This document shows, piece after piece, positions 1 through 12,000 of a stretch of DNA of 64,000 nucleotides (its first letter is position 1; each line of letters begins with the position of its first letter). Origin of the DNA: Plicaturopsis crispa FD-325 SS-3 (taxonomy: Eukaryota > Basidiomycota > Agaricomycetes > Amylocorticiales > Amylocorticiaceae). The translations under genes and the position numbers were made by a program. The notes below the pieces were generated by a model, which was not told the DNA's origin, did not search any database, and was given only the letters and a program-made list of their open reading frames with translations. The stretch is taken from NCBI GenBank assembly GCA_000827205.1, contig KN832558.1, positions 607,731 to 671,730 of the forward strand, read 5' to 3'.

Positions 1-20
1 GTCGTTACTGTCGACACTAG

Positions 21-993
21 GTTTGTACCTCCTTGCGTCCCTTATCTTCGTACGTCGTTTCTCCGCGTTGGGTTATGCATGAGCCTCACATCTCGACTTA
101 TCACAACAGTTTGAGCCATGGCATATGATCACGTCCTTCCTTCAATATACCCTCATGGCGCCTTCTTACATCAACGTTTTGAACGTCTACGCAGTACGTC
201 CCATATCCTTCTACCCTCGTGGTAATGTACACTAATGAAATACCTTATACTAGTTCGCAAATGTCCACGACGTGTCGTGGGGGACCAAGGGTGATACGAA
301 GGTCAACAACGATCTTGGTGCAGTCGTCACGACAGGCCCGAACAAGAACGAGGTTGAAGTGTCCGTACCAACGGCGGAGACGGATATCAATGCCGCGTAC
401 GAAGACGCGATACACGTCCTGTCGACAAAGGCACCCAAGGAAGACAAGAAGCCTGACGCCGCGACCATGGAGGAGGACTACTATAGGACTTTTAGGACAA
501 AGTATGTACCTCTTTCTAATCGCGCGTATTTATACATTTGCTAATTTTTCTTCGCAGTGTGAGTGAAAGCAAGGTGGTTCAACTGTGATTGCGCATCGAC
601 TAACGGCTGGCTTTTGACAGGTTTTGCTCGCATGGACATTGTCGAATGTAAGCATTGACTGTGTCTTTTCCTGACCTTGCACTAATAATCCTTCTTCACA
701 GGCAATTCTCGCTGCTGCCATAGTGTAAGCACATCGCACGGCTCCTACCGCGTAACATCTCCAGCTAAATATTATTCATGATTTGCAGTGAGTCGACACC
801 GTCCGGCGGAGACGACAGCGCCTCCAAAACGGTCAACGGTTATATGGCGTTCCTGCTTTTCTCGGTCGCTGGACTTGCTTGTGAGTCTTTCTCTCTTTTC
901 TGGACAGTCGTCTTGGTACTCACTTCGTCTCTAGTCGTCCGCTTCGTTGGCTCTACGACATACATGCTCGTCCGCTTATTTGCGGGCGAGTAA
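21..993 (+). CDS. Chitin synthase, C-terminal part (5' end outside window)
   Basis: Membrane glycosyltransferase that makes cell-wall chitin from UDP-GlcNAc. Only the last exons are present: 21-49, 110-193, 254-501, 558 (one base), 621-647, 702-724, 789-880 and 935-993. They encode the C-terminal membrane region of the CHS family, with the family motifs [16 protein letters not shown] and [12 protein letters not shown], then hydrophobic segments around VLLAWTLSN and [10 protein letters not shown], ending LVRLFAGE. All exons join in frame. The catalytic domain lies upstream of the window. The oddity is a probable 1-nt exon at 558 (see findings). The alternative is a donor at 506, which gives one 115-nt intron and adds one residue. 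The family is certain from the SWGTKGD block. The class is not assigned. Confidence 0.9.
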
Positions 994-2736
994 CCTCGCT
1001 ATAGAAGGGTTGGTCTGATTGCTTTGCTTGCTACTCACTGTCTCCCACGTATATCATACTTATTGATTGGACTCGTCTGTTCTGCCGTTGCTGTCATGAC
1101 CTGTGCTGCTACTTATTTTGTGTCGCTGCCGTTTACCTTGTGATTGCAGTACGCATACCCACGAATACTGATATGTTTGGAACTTCCGAATGCATTCGGC
1201 TCGACCATCTCTAACTTACGATGGTAGCATGTCCAAAATCCATTCTGCGGACGTCGACTAGGCCTGGAATTATGTGTCTTATAAATTATACTTGCACGAC
1301 GATAAGTACATGGGGTAGTCATCCACTCCCAGCATAAGATGGTCCCGTCACGAACTCGGAGGTGTAGGCTGAGATCCAGATCCATTCCTGTGCTCTTCTG
1401 CTCTGCGTAACATATCCTCTTCCGCCGGCGACAGGGTAAAGAACGCGGCTTTTTGTCGTGCAACCCAGCGGCGTGGCTGGAAGAGCGAAGACCTCAGTGT
1501 ATGGGCACGATGAAACAGAACAGGAAAACGCACGGGCATAAAGACATGTTCTCGCTCTCCGAAATCGAAGAAAAACACGGCATAGAAAAGCGCGACTGCA
1601 CGGTCTAGTCTTAGCATGAGACGAGGAGGACACTGATCAAGACGTACATGGTATTACTGTATATTGCAGCATCCCCGTTGTCCTGTACACCCATGGCGGG
1701 CGAGGGTCAGTCCATCCTGGACCATTTCCTTTCGCGCTTGTGTATGGGGTGTTTCGCTGCGTGGACCGAGGATGACTATGTCCACTTGTGTATGCCCTAC
1801 AGTTGGTGCGTACTCGCGTTGGGAATCTGAAGCGTCCAGGAAACATGGAGCCCGTCCAATGCACAAAACAGGAAGACCGTTGGAAAGGATAGAAGCGACT
1901 CGGAAGTTGAACGTTGAACGCAGAGTCAGAAACGCTCGCCGCTCTCAGGCTCCGAACTCTCATCTTGCTACCACAGTCCGCCTGGCGTGCTTACCACAGA
2001 ACACACATGCTACCTAGGCGTTACTACGGCTCGACGACGTGCTGGCTGGTGGTTTTCAATATCGCCTGCGCAGCTATAGCAGCCTCGTTGATAGGCTTCA
2101 CATTGTCGCGCATCAGGAAACAGTCTGCGGAGGCGGGCATGTGTGATCCCCCCTCGCAAGAGGACTTTCCTATTGCTCTCAAGTTGAAGCCTTGATGCCC
2201 AAAGCTTGACAGCAGGTGCGTAGTATATAGCAATCGTGACGAGATTTTCAAAACCCATAAAGATCAGAACCCTTAGGATACCCCCCCCCCCTCTCCTGCA
2301 GTCTCCTGCGCTTTGCGCTTTCCGTCGTGACACTGGCAGAACGAATGCTGAAGTGAATGCCCGCTTGCAAGCATGCTCTTCTCATTCCTGCAGGACGATA
2401 TAATCACGCACATCCGGTGTACCCCACTCCTGCTAAAAGGTCATAGAAATATATATGGTCGACGCAAGTTCTACATATCTTATCCCCTGGGATGAGAGAA
2501 GGGCGGTTGTAGAAATTCCCCGAATTTCTGGCCGTGAAGGAAAAGCAGATGATGCTCAGTTGAATGGTAGGTCTGATCTTGGATGAATTCTCCTCTTTTT
2601 ACTGACAAACCTATTCGACATGTATCAATCAAATCGAAAGGACATCGTATTGAAAGTCGTATATGCGATCTTCCCGGGTGCTTACGGTGCATGTAACAGT
2701 GGAAACGAAACAATAGAACCCATTTTCGACCCTACC
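994..2736. other. Intergenic stretch, no gene recognised
   Basis: About 1.7 kb between two convergent genes. Short open frames on both strands have no family motif and no coherent splice structure. A run of C lies at about 2281-2291. Nothing else can be supported. Confidence 0.6.
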
Positions 2737-3759
2737 TCACCGCTCATTGTTTGAGCGCAACCACTGCTCCAAGGTCAGTAAGGCTGGGTGCTCCTTGCGG
2801 ATCTCCTCGATATCAGCTTGGTAGCCGCCCGTGGAAAACCACTGGGAAAGGTACGTCAGCGCTGAGCTCCGTGCTCATGCCAGACGACAACGACACACCT
2901 CGAGCATCTTCCTGAAATCTTCAGGCAGTAGGCACAGTGTGGACCCCAACCCGCGCGCTTTCCACGGGCGGGAGCCACCCTGCACTTTCTGATAGACGTC
3001 CTGCATTTCCGACACCGTGAGGTTATCGCCGGCAAGGCTGATCACACGCCCCGTATATTTGGGCGGGTCTTCCAGTGCGCGCGCGGCGAACCAACCTATC
3101 ACGATGAGCACAATGGTTAGCCACAGGTGGGCACTTCATAGCCTTGCAATACTACTTATACTCACCGACATCTTTGACCGAAACCCATTGTAACTTCTTC
3201 CCCTTCAGTGCGGCCTCGAACAAGCCGAGCGTCTGTTCAACATGGTGTCAGCGACTCGGCATCTTCGCAGGTTTCGGCCTGGACAAATGGTACGCACAAA
3301 GAATGACTGCACGCCGCTACGTGGGGGCAAGTTCTCCAAGTAAGCAACTGGGCGGATGATGGTGTGTGGGATCCCCGACGCCCTCAAGTACTCCTCGATC
3401 GCAAATCGCGTCTCAAAGTCCGGTATGCCGGTGTTGCGGTCAGCGCCCTCGATACTCACAAACACGAGGAACGGGAGCGCCACTTTCTTCGCCGCATTGA
3501 TGAACGCCTTGCCTTGCGCGGTCTCCTTCGTCGCTAGGAACGCGCCCGATACCCCACCGAGGGCTTTCTCGAGGGACGCGGCGTCGCTGAACGATCCCTG
3601 AGCGAGTTCTATTCCGGACTTCGCCAGCGCTTTCGCAGGTGGGGACTCGGGCGAGCGCGTCAGCGCACGCACCACCAGCTTCTTGGATGAGAGGAGATGT
3701 GCGACGAGAGCGCCGCCTTGCGTGCCGGTGGCCCCTGTAACAAGCACTTTGGTGGACAT
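2737..3759 (-). CDS. NmrA-like family NAD(P)-binding protein
   Basis: Predicted 276-residue NAD(P)-binding Rossmann protein of the NmrA/HSCARG group, which acts as a redox sensor or atypical short-chain dehydrogenase. Exons on the minus strand are 3759-3298, 3232-3166, 3095-2899 and 2841-2737, 831 nt in frame, with introns of 57-70 nt. The N terminus carries the dinucleotide-binding motif GATGTQG (residues 9-15). The middle carries the IIRPVAYLEN stretch and LQWVSVKDVGWFAA, typical of the family. The start is the first ATG of the open frame, directly before KVLVTGATG. Its substrate cannot be told from sequence. The length fits the compact members of the family. Confidence 0.88.
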
Positions 3760-4384
3760 TCTAGATGGTGGTGTTCAAGCTATGCCATGCACCGCAACTG
3801 CAATGTCAGCCTTAAGAGCCTTGACGATAGCGACAGACAGACGTACCGTAATGCCGATGACCTAAATCAGACCGGGAGTCAAGGACAGAACGAGTGACCA
3901 GGCCCAAGAGTCACTTTGCGTGCTCAGTCTTCGCTCAGGACCACGCACGTTAGCGATCTATACTTATATGCAAGCATTTAGTACACACCAGGGTCAAGCT
4001 ATCCATCTCACCGCGGCAAAATTTTCCCGCAACAGGAACGCGACTCGAAGACCTGTGGAGGCCGCTGCGACGCGTCACTCAGCCGTCAAGCTTGTGTGAG
4101 CGTGAGGCTTGGCGTGAGGGACCGCGTTGGGACCGCGTTGGGATCAGGTCTTCTCGCCTAAAAGGGAAGGTGTTGTAGTTGGACTGCAATTCAACGTCGT
4201 TTTCATTAGTACACCCAGACTGCCAGACAGCGTGCATTGCGCTATGTAGTAGAGACAGGGAAATTTTCATCAACTCAACGGTGGTTCCGAGACAATGAGG
4301 TAGAACTATCCCTTGAAAGCTCGTGTTATTTGATCGTGGTCCAGAACTAGCAGCAGCATTTCGCGTCGCCCTGCCCGTGGCAGC
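3760..4384. other. Spacer upstream of the NmrA-like gene
   Basis: About 620 bp with no supported gene. It holds the presumed promoter of the minus-strand NmrA-like gene. A 128-codon minus frame at 4079-4465 overlaps the F-box relic and shows no family motif of its own. Confidence 0.5.
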
Positions 4385-4600
4385 GTGACCCCCGGTCAAA
4401 CGGTAAATCCCTCTGGAAGAGCATACAGCGGCTCGGGGTGCCAACTGCTTTGCAGACAGAAGCACAAGTGGCTGACGTCGGGTCGTGGTTGTCGCTCATA
4501 GAACGTACCGAAGTTCTGGTGGTGGGGTCACCATCTACTAGTGGGACAAGGACGAGATGAAACTGGTTACAGCAATCTACGTCCGGAGACAAAGACGAAC
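4385..4600 (-). pseudogene. Degenerate copy of the 5' end of the neighbouring F-box gene
   Basis: This segment aligns by eye with about 5665-5875, the start codon region and first ~50 codons of the intact F-box gene, including the untranslated stretch upstream. Shared blocks include AAATCCCTCTGGAA, GACGAGATGAAACTG and the coded pattern VCKxxxxPSRxxLFQRDL. The copy has lost the F-box start (MSTLPPELWD is not recoverable) and does not continue into the leucine-rich part. It lies just downstream of the intact gene in the same orientation, as expected of a partial tandem duplication that has decayed. Confidence 0.7.
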
Positions 4601-4622
4601 TTGTTACCGGTCATCAATAAAA

Positions 4623-5819
4623 TTAATGAACATCGCCAACAGGCCTTTGAACCCCCTCAACCCATAATATTCCTCGAGCTTGGCAATGGCTGAAGCATTC
4701 CTTCACCTTCTCCATCGTTTTCCCATACGTCTCGTCTCGGACCTGACGTGGAAATGCCACAGCTATCACCACAGCTCTGAGATGGGCAAACTGTGCAAGG
4801 GCTAGTGCACCATTCACAGGTTGCAGGGCAGACAAATTGTCATCCGCGAGCATTTCCATAGGAATCGCCAGCCGTATCTCCTCCATGCATGAGGAGGCAA
4901 CACGGGCAATGATGGTACCGAGGAAATGGCCTTGCGCATTCCAGTCGAAACCATCCGTCATGAAGAGTAATTCCAGAATGCGTAGATTAGTATTTTTTGA
5001 AACATCGAGATGACGAATGATATCGGGTGACGAGGGCATATATATTGCTTCGACTCGGAGATGCTCCAGGACGGCAGCAAGGGAGCTCATGAATTCGAGA
5101 GTGCAAAGTGCTGACTCGTAGTCGCGGAGTTCCGCAATGAGTTTGCGTATATGGGGCATGTGCTCGTGGCTCGAGACCATGGAGGTGATTACGGACAAGA
5201 TAGCACTGGTGCCCGACGGCAGTCTCAGTGTGTGCAAAGTTAGAGGCAACGGATGTCTAGCCGCCAACAATGCCACGAAATCCTGATCCACAGGCCCAGG
5301 GTCCAAGGAGAAACGAACACGGCGAAGGTAAAGTTCTTCGAGCACAGGAAAAGACGCAAGAAAATCGACGAGATGGTCCATGTCCTCAAATGCGGCGAAT
5401 TCCAACTTTAATCCCCGCACGCTTTCGCCGATTAGCTGCATCGCTGAACGGGCATCAACGGAAGGCCTCCGCATCGAAAATTGGTCGAAATGTAGAGATC
5501 GAACAGATCGAAGGGTCGTGAGCTTGGGTAGAAATAGCCAGAATGATTCACTGCTAATCATCCGGATAGAGAGAGAGGAGATATATGGGAAGATCGTGCA
5601 GGCCGGTGACTCGAGCAGTGCAGCGAGGACTTCGATGCTACTACTGTCCAGTGTGCAGCTACGACGCGCGCCAGAACATAAATCCCTCTGGAACAGCGTG
5701 CTGCGGCTCGCGGGTAGCCACTCCTTACAAACGGCAGCACAGGCGGCTAACGTCTGATAGTCGTCGACGCTGACAGAATGTATAACTGCATCCCAAAGCT
5801 CCGGCGGTAGTGTTGACAT
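4623..5819 (-). CDS. F-box domain protein
   Basis: Intronless gene of 398 codons plus stop. The N terminus (residues 4-45) reads as a fungal F-box: LPPELWDAVI, then a spacer and ACAAVCKEWLPASRSTLFQ. F-box proteins tether substrates to SCF ubiquitin ligase through Skp1. The rest has loosely repeated leucine patterns (SSLSIRM, LRSVRSLHF, LEELYLRRV, HLRAVVIAVAF) like the LRR-type C termini common in agaricomycete F-box families, so it probably binds a protein substrate, but none is predictable. The start is the ATG at 5819, directly before the F-box. A decayed partial copy lies just downstream. These families expand in mushrooms, so orthology is doubtful. Confidence 0.85.
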   Translation of the reverse strand: MSTLPPELWDAVIHSVSVDDYQTLAACAAVCKEWLPASRSTLFQRDLCSGARRSCTLDSSSIEVLAALLESPACTIFPYISSLSIRMISSESFWLFLPKLTTLRSVRSLHFDQFSMRRPSVDARSAMQLIGESVRGLKLEFAAFEDMDHLVDFLASFPVLEELYLRRVRFSLDPGPVDQDFVALLAARHPLPLTLHTLRLPSGTSAILSVITSMVSSHEHMPHIRKLIAELRDYESALCTLEFMSSLAAVLEHLRVEAIYMPSSPDIIRHLDVSKNTNLRILELLFMTDGFDWNAQGHFLGTIIARVASSCMEEIRLAIPMEMLADDNLSALQPVNGALALAQFAHLRAVVIAVAFPRQVRDETYGKTMEKVKECFSHCQARGILWVEGVQRPVGDVH

Positions 5820-6835
5820 CTAGTACGAGGACGAGATGAAACTGATATAGAGCAATTCATGATCGAAGACAAAGTACTAACCTGGTGCATACCCATCTAC
5901 AGTCAAGCTAGGCACGCATTCGATGCTCGCTGCTGAGCGCCGAGTAAGTACCATTAGCGGCGGTAACGAGATCATAGTGATCGACCTCAGGCTGCCAGTG
6001 TTCGTTCGGTTGCGAGACTCGTTCTACTAGTTGCCCAGGCTGGCTGTATGATGGAGAAGAAAGTTGTCTGTAACCTCAGCAGAATATGGACCACCGTGTT
6101 GAAAGCTGTATTGGATGGCGTTGAAGCAGCAATCTGAAAGGAGAGAAATGAAGGCCCCAGAATCGGAGCTCAAGCGCTCAACGGCCTTCAACGGCCCGCT
6201 CAATTTGGCAGGCGCTCAGCGCGCCGCTGCGCTCAAATCTTACCATCTACCACCGAACTCCACCAACCCTGCCACTCAGAATCCTGCTCTCCGATCGCGA
6301 TTCGCGAGTTGTCAAGATATAAACCTACCTACTACCGGGCGTCCTGCTCCTCCGTATAAGTTGGACTTTCCTCAGTCATTCCATTAACAGACTTCAACGA
6401 CGTCGACGTCCGCCGTTGACATAGTCGGTACCGTATTGCAATTTCAAAGCAAAGCAACCCACGCTATACTTGCAATGTACATGCCTGGTACACCATGCGT
6501 ACGTCTTTGGAGTCATGCCTGTATGTAGAAACTTCATGACATTTCCCAGTGAGCCCTGCGATGGCCGAAAGGCAAGATTTTCTTCGGGTCCTCGGCCTCA
6601 ACCTGGTCAGCCAGGGTACAACATACTACACGGTCAGGTCTCCTAGATGTTGATGTTGAGACTTAGAACAATGGAACAACGTCATGAGACCCCATTTTCA
6701 GTAAGCACTCCCTCCATAGTACGAACATACTGAGTATGTATGTATGACCGTTGTCTCAACGTCATGCCTCACGTTCTCCGAAGTCCTTACTGAACCCCGA
6801 CTTTCCTAGAAATGCCGATGTACACCGCCGGGGCA
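5820..6835. other. Divergent intergenic region
   Basis: About 1 kb between the minus-strand F-box gene and the plus-strand AsaB-like gene, so it holds both promoters. The 90-codon frame at 6115-6387 lacks any motif and is not called. Confidence 0.5.
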
Positions 6836-6844
6836 TATATTTAA
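6836..6844 (+). promoter_or_regulatory. TATA box of the AsaB-like gene
   Basis: TATATTTAA lies about 57 bp before the ATG at 6901, a suitable place for a core promoter element. Confidence 0.55.
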
Positions 6845-6900
6845 GGCCACGGCACAGCTCGTATGTGCACTCAACACCCACGTACACATTTTCTGTCACC

Positions 6901-7911
6901 ATGTCCACGACATCGCGAGATATCCAAACAAAGTTGAATTATTTCGTCTCGACATCGGACGAGCCGCCCTTCAACTATGTGCACACGCCCCCGCCGGGTC
7001 GTCCGCAGACAAACGTCGAGGCCGACGAGCACACCGTAGTCGTCCATGACCTACGCGGAAAAGAAGCCTCGGCCAGTCTTGACAGGACTGGTTTCGCGTA
7101 CGTGAACTATCCGAGCGCGGAGAAACACTTCCTCGACGAGGCGGATATCACAAACAAATATTACGAAGAGGTGGAGGACATCATCAAAAAGGAGACTGGT
7201 GCGAGACTGGTGTACATCTTTGACCATACCATCAGGTACTGTCGGGTTCATGTTCTGTAGTCGTCTTGAACGGCTGTTTGACCAATCTTCGTTCCAGGCG
7301 CGGCAAGAATTTGCACGATGGGGATGGAGGGCCTGAGCAGAGGGCCCCCGTCGTAAGTTACCCATATTCACCGTCTCATAGCAATCGCCTAACCCCAACG
7401 TTACTACAACAGAGTAGGGTGCACGTTGACCAGACATATGAATCCGCCATAGACCGAGTGCGCCACCACATGGGTGCCGACACGGACCATTTACTGAAAG
7501 CACGCGTCCGCCTCATCAACGTATGGCGTCCAATCGAGAACGTCATCGGTGAGCATCGACACTTTCGTGTTGCGCATACAAGGCCCGTGACTAAATAGCC
7601 TTCATGTAGCCCACCACCCACTTGCGACCGCGGACTACCGCTCCCTCGACCCAGCAGACCTCGTCCCGACACGCCACATCTATCCCGACCGTGAGGGCGC
7701 GACATTTAGCGTGAAGTACAACCCGCATCATCTGTGGTACTACCTCTCGGACCAGACCCCCGACGAGGTGACACTGATCAAGTGCTTCGATTCGGCCACG
7801 GACGTTGCACGGCTCACGCCGCATAGCGCTTTCTTCGACTCGACGAGCCCGGAGAGCGCGCCACAGAGACAGTCAATTGAAGTCAGGGCCTTAGTGTTTG
7901 ACGGGGAGTAG
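6901..7911 (+). CDS. AsaB / GA4-desaturase-like oxygenase family protein
   Basis: Predicted 275-residue protein resembling the fungal hydroxylase/desaturase AsaB family (also listed as GA4 desaturase or CmcJ-like), usually found in secondary metabolism. Exons are 6901-7235, 7298-7352, 7413-7548 and 7610-7911, 828 nt in frame. The family signature is the middle block TYESAIDRVR, then ARVRLINVWRP with IENVIAHHPLA, and near the end YNPHHLWYYLSDQTPDEV. The DHTIR stretch and the paired histidines could bind metal, but no reaction can be assigned. The ATG at 6901 follows a TATA box and fits the start of homologous proteins. Neighbours give no cluster context. Confidence 0.82.
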
Positions 7912-8041
7912 ATTGTCGTGCGGCAAAGAATAATGCAGATGGTTCCTTCACCAGGAAATACAGTAGTGTTTCTGCACACATAAATCATGTTGTTGTAATA
8001 TTACATTACCGGAATATCATGAGACGGACAGCTATGATTTG
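7912..8041. other. Convergent 3' spacer
   Basis: Only 130 bp separate the stop codons of the AsaB-like gene and the kinase-like gene. No further feature is seen. Confidence 0.5.
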
Positions 8042-9075
8042 TCAAAACTCTCCGCCTGTCCTCTTCAAATCCTCATCCACCTGACGGACAAATTCGTATG
8101 CACGTTGTGCCATGACCTGTCTTGCTACGACTGGGTCACCAGGCAAGAACGAATCGGCAAGGTCTTCAACGGTGGCAGTTTCCTCGTTCCAAGCGGTGCT
8201 ATCGTTAGGACGAGTCTGCACTAATGTATATGCATTAGTTTAAGCCACCTTCATACCAAGAAGAATATCACAATAGCACTTACATTCTCGCCAAAGCCTC
8301 ATATTCCATGCTGCGTCGCGAACTTCGTCACAGCCAAAGTCATCCGCGGTCGGACGCCAATCCCCGACGATAATCAAATCGCGTCCGCAATCGTGCAGCT
8401 CTGCGTGTCTGAAATCGACGACAAATGGCTGCCCGTCGTTGTCAAGTATATGCCTTTCTGAGAAATCGCGATGACAAACGCCGCAGTCGTGTATCTCGAG
8501 TAGATTGTCGATGGTTTGGACACTGCAACGAGGAGCAGACCAACCGTTAACAGCACAGCTCTAAAGATATTCAGAGCACTCACTAGTACTCACTTGTACG
8601 CCTTTTCTGTCAGATTGAACGGTGACTCTCGTGGTTGACCGCAATATTGGAGGACGAGGGAAGTTATCCATAGACCATGGTATTCACCTCGAAAAACTCC
8701 GTAACATCGCGGTATGACTGTACCTTGTAAACTGCGAAGCTGGTTCTGATACCATTGATATTCGCGTATAAGGGACGCGGCATCCGCGTCTGTTTCATCG
8801 CGATGCCGGACGGTCTTGAGTACAGCTTCGGTGTCATTGTCTGCGCCCTGTGTGGATGCCACTGCACGGTATATTGTGGAGGTCGCGCCACGGTGAAGAA
8901 GTCTGACATCGTGCATTGTGTAGTGGTCGGTTGCGGATGGATCAGGCGTCGTGTTCGAATCGTCCACTTGAACGCGTCTCATGGTAAATCCAGAGGTCCC
9001 TACTGGCGACGACGTGTCGATTGTCGAGTCGCATAGTATGGCATCGAGGTTGTTGAGGTTCAGTGTTATGCTCAT
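8042..9075 (-). CDS. Small kinase-like protein with altered catalytic motifs
   Basis: Predicted 299-residue protein with a reduced protein-kinase-like fold. Exons on the minus strand are 9075-8594, 8522-8284 and 8220-8042, 900 nt in frame. Visible motifs are a glycine-poor nucleotide loop (LHRGATSTIYRAV, residues 60-72), VLK with K87, a possible helix-C Glu105, HRD at 178-180 and DF at 197-198. The Asn expected five residues after the catalytic Asp is His185, and DFG reads DFR. The first open codon upstream is TTG, so the ATG at 9075 is taken as the start. It may be a pseudokinase or belong to a fungal atypical kinase group. Its partner is unknown. Confidence 0.72.
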
Positions 9076-12000
9076 GGCAGTCAAGAAGCAGAGCGCCGCG
9101 GCGCGTCGCGTCTCTTTCGCTCCGCCTTTCTTCCTTCCGACCGTGACTAGTGAAAACTGGCCAGTACCTGTCCCAAAACTTTCTCGTTGGCTCTCTCGTT
9201 GGCAATCGGATTATCACCATGGGCGAACTGTTGAGCCTGCAGTGGACGCGTTCATCAAGTCATCTATCGGGAATTGCACTCGGACACAACTCGGACATGA
9301 CCCTTTGCAATCACTAGTGCTGATGCTCCTCCTCTACTACGACTCGACCCTAGCGTTGCAAAGTAAATCGACGGCCTAAAAAATGCCACGGACTCGCCGT
9401 GTCCTTCTCTCGAGGGCATGGTCGCTGCCTGTCTCGGGACTTCGCTGGGGATGAAGACGGTGGGGTCACGGTCTTATGAATAGACATTAGGATGTACGTG
9501 TTTCCAAGTTCTCGCTGAGTTGTGTACCAATTTACCCAAAGAATGCTATCAAGAACTTTTTTGACAATCTCATTGCCTTGGTGTGAAAACTCTTGCGCGC
9601 ATGTTAGAAGCAAAACGCAAGGTCCCCTACTACTTCGCGATGTGGTCCCGTCGGACCGATCTTATAACGTTTCGCAGAATTCTTGTCGGTGGGCTTGGCC
9701 TTCAGACTTGCTCGCTGATAGAGGCTAAACCCGTCTGCAATCTTGAGGAAGCCAGACCGTGTAAGTCAGTGCTCAATGCTCTCTGGACCCGCTAGGTGCA
9801 AGCACAGATAAGCTGTCCTGACTAGGTACCCGACGTACTATCCTTCTGCTTCGCAGTATCGACGAGTACCGATTGGTTCTTCTCTACCGTAAAAACACAA
9901 TCATCCTCTATCAATGTGCGACCCTCGATCTCAGTATCTGCAATATTGCAATATGTTTTGGTGCGCTCCGATTGCTCGTCCTCGATATCCCACTGGCCGT
10001 TTTCTGCAGCTGGGCGTGCACGACTCCCGCTGCCCGCGTCTTTGCACCTACGCCACACCCGTCCTAAGTCGATGATGTGAAGTGACGTTTCTCGGGCAGC
10101 GCAAGTGTACGCCTCCTTTTCAACGATTAGGTGAGATTCGAATCCCCCTTCACGCACGCTTTTTCATTTGGATGATACTCGCGACCCGTTTAGCAGCTCG
10201 ACACCTTGACTTGGTTCGCAAAGACTCATGTCTCGAACGATGAACGTTCTCCTATGCAGGAGTCACTCGATCCGATGGAGAAACGGTGGAAAAATCCACG
10301 ATCTACTTATCTATGCCTACATCGGCCACAAAGCCGACGTACGAATCTCATCTTGCGGCACTCCGACTCCTCCAACCCTCCGCAGATACCCTCCCACCGT
10401 GTCTCCGACCAGCTTGATTTGCCGGGAGAGTCACCGGGCCCAGTACAGAGACGACCGATTAGAGTTCTCAACCGTTTTGTCCGACTAAAACCCGCGTACG
10501 CGAAATCCCGTTCAAATCAATACTCGCCGTTTCATCTATGCTGATATCAGTATTACAGGTGCACGGCGGCCTCCAGGCATTCGAGCGTCTCCTCATAGGG
10601 TGGGAACCATTGGCCCCTCTGTGAGCGTCTGAGCAGCGTAGCGTATATGCTGAGGATTTGCTACTACCGAAGTCCTATTTTCCCTCGTATCACGCGTTTA
10701 GGTTTCCAGCATTATATTTTCATTTGCGTGTAGCTCCCGAGCGCTGGTCACTGCTACATACTTGGCAGCCAGCAGCATGGACCTCTCGTTACAGCAACTC
10801 AAAAGTAAGTTTGTCACCCAAACTTCTCCGAACACCCCGACCTGATGCAAGTAAGCAGGCGTGTTCTGAGCATGACGAACGTCTCCCGCACGGCGAACAT
10901 CAACGTCCTTGACAGCTCTCATCGCCGTGTCCATTCGTGGCAACGCAGGTCACAGGTCGTACCCACCGGCAGCCACGGAATGGAATGACAACCCCACAGC
11001 CTGCCATGCCGGGGCCCGATCTCCCCAAGTCGACACGAATGGGAAATATCGAGTTGCTCCTATGCACTCGGGAGGTGACGTTAAGCGCGACGTTATTCAT
11101 TTACCCCGCATTCATTTTACCCCGCATGCCATCTACACCGATTGACTTCAATTGATTTCGAATTTCTTCAAACGCCTCTCTTGCTCCGCTGCTCAAGGCG
11201 TTCGTTCCCCAGCTTACCCCGCATGCCGTCAGCCGTCTCGCACGCGTCAAAACATCGAACAAAGATGATCATCTCCGTTCTCGTAACGCGTCAGCCCCAG
11301 AGGCGCAATGCTATACCCTTCGACAGTGTTTCTGCCGTTGCCTAGAACGCGCGGCACGTCTAGGCAGCTCCCCACAGCCTCGCTGGCATGGAGCCAGGCA
11401 ACTCCCTGGACAGTGAACTGATCGGGGTTGTGCTGTACGCGCTGTGCGTGGGTATATGGATGCAGGATATGTCGTGGGTCTTGCGCTTGCTGACTCACCG
11501 CGCAGAGTATATACGGCCAGAAACGCACAGCTCAGACGCGGACACGGGTCACATGGACCTCTCGTGCGCCCAAATGTCATATGTTGCACAGATCGCCGTG
11601 CACTTTGTATGAAACTTCGTGCGTGCTGAACACGGTTCTCGTCCACGATGATCCTTCGCTGAATTAATGTGGACAGGTGACGGGAAGCACTTTGTGTGTG
11701 CTTTCGCATGACGGTGTCAGAGCTGAGCTGCTTCGTGCACCGAAGAAACCACGCCGGCGGCACAGGCCCATCTGCCTCTGCATCTTTGACATCTACTTTG
11801 CTGGCGACGTCACGGCGACCTCTCACCCTCCCGCCCCAAGGTCCCAAAGTTCAGGACCATAAGCATTCTCTGGGGGTTCCATCTCCTTCCAGTGTTCGAC
11901 ATTCTGGTGGAGCGCTGAGCAGCGCTGAATGCTTGGGTAGACTCAAACTCCACTGGCAGGCACGCTCCTTTCGCAAGAAGGCACGTACGTCGATCTACTT

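Noticed and set aside
10120-10155. A tRNA T-loop-like ATTCGAATC
   Set aside because: The flanking stems do not pair (no G53-C61 pair) and no matching acceptor, D or anticodon arms were found upstream on either strand.
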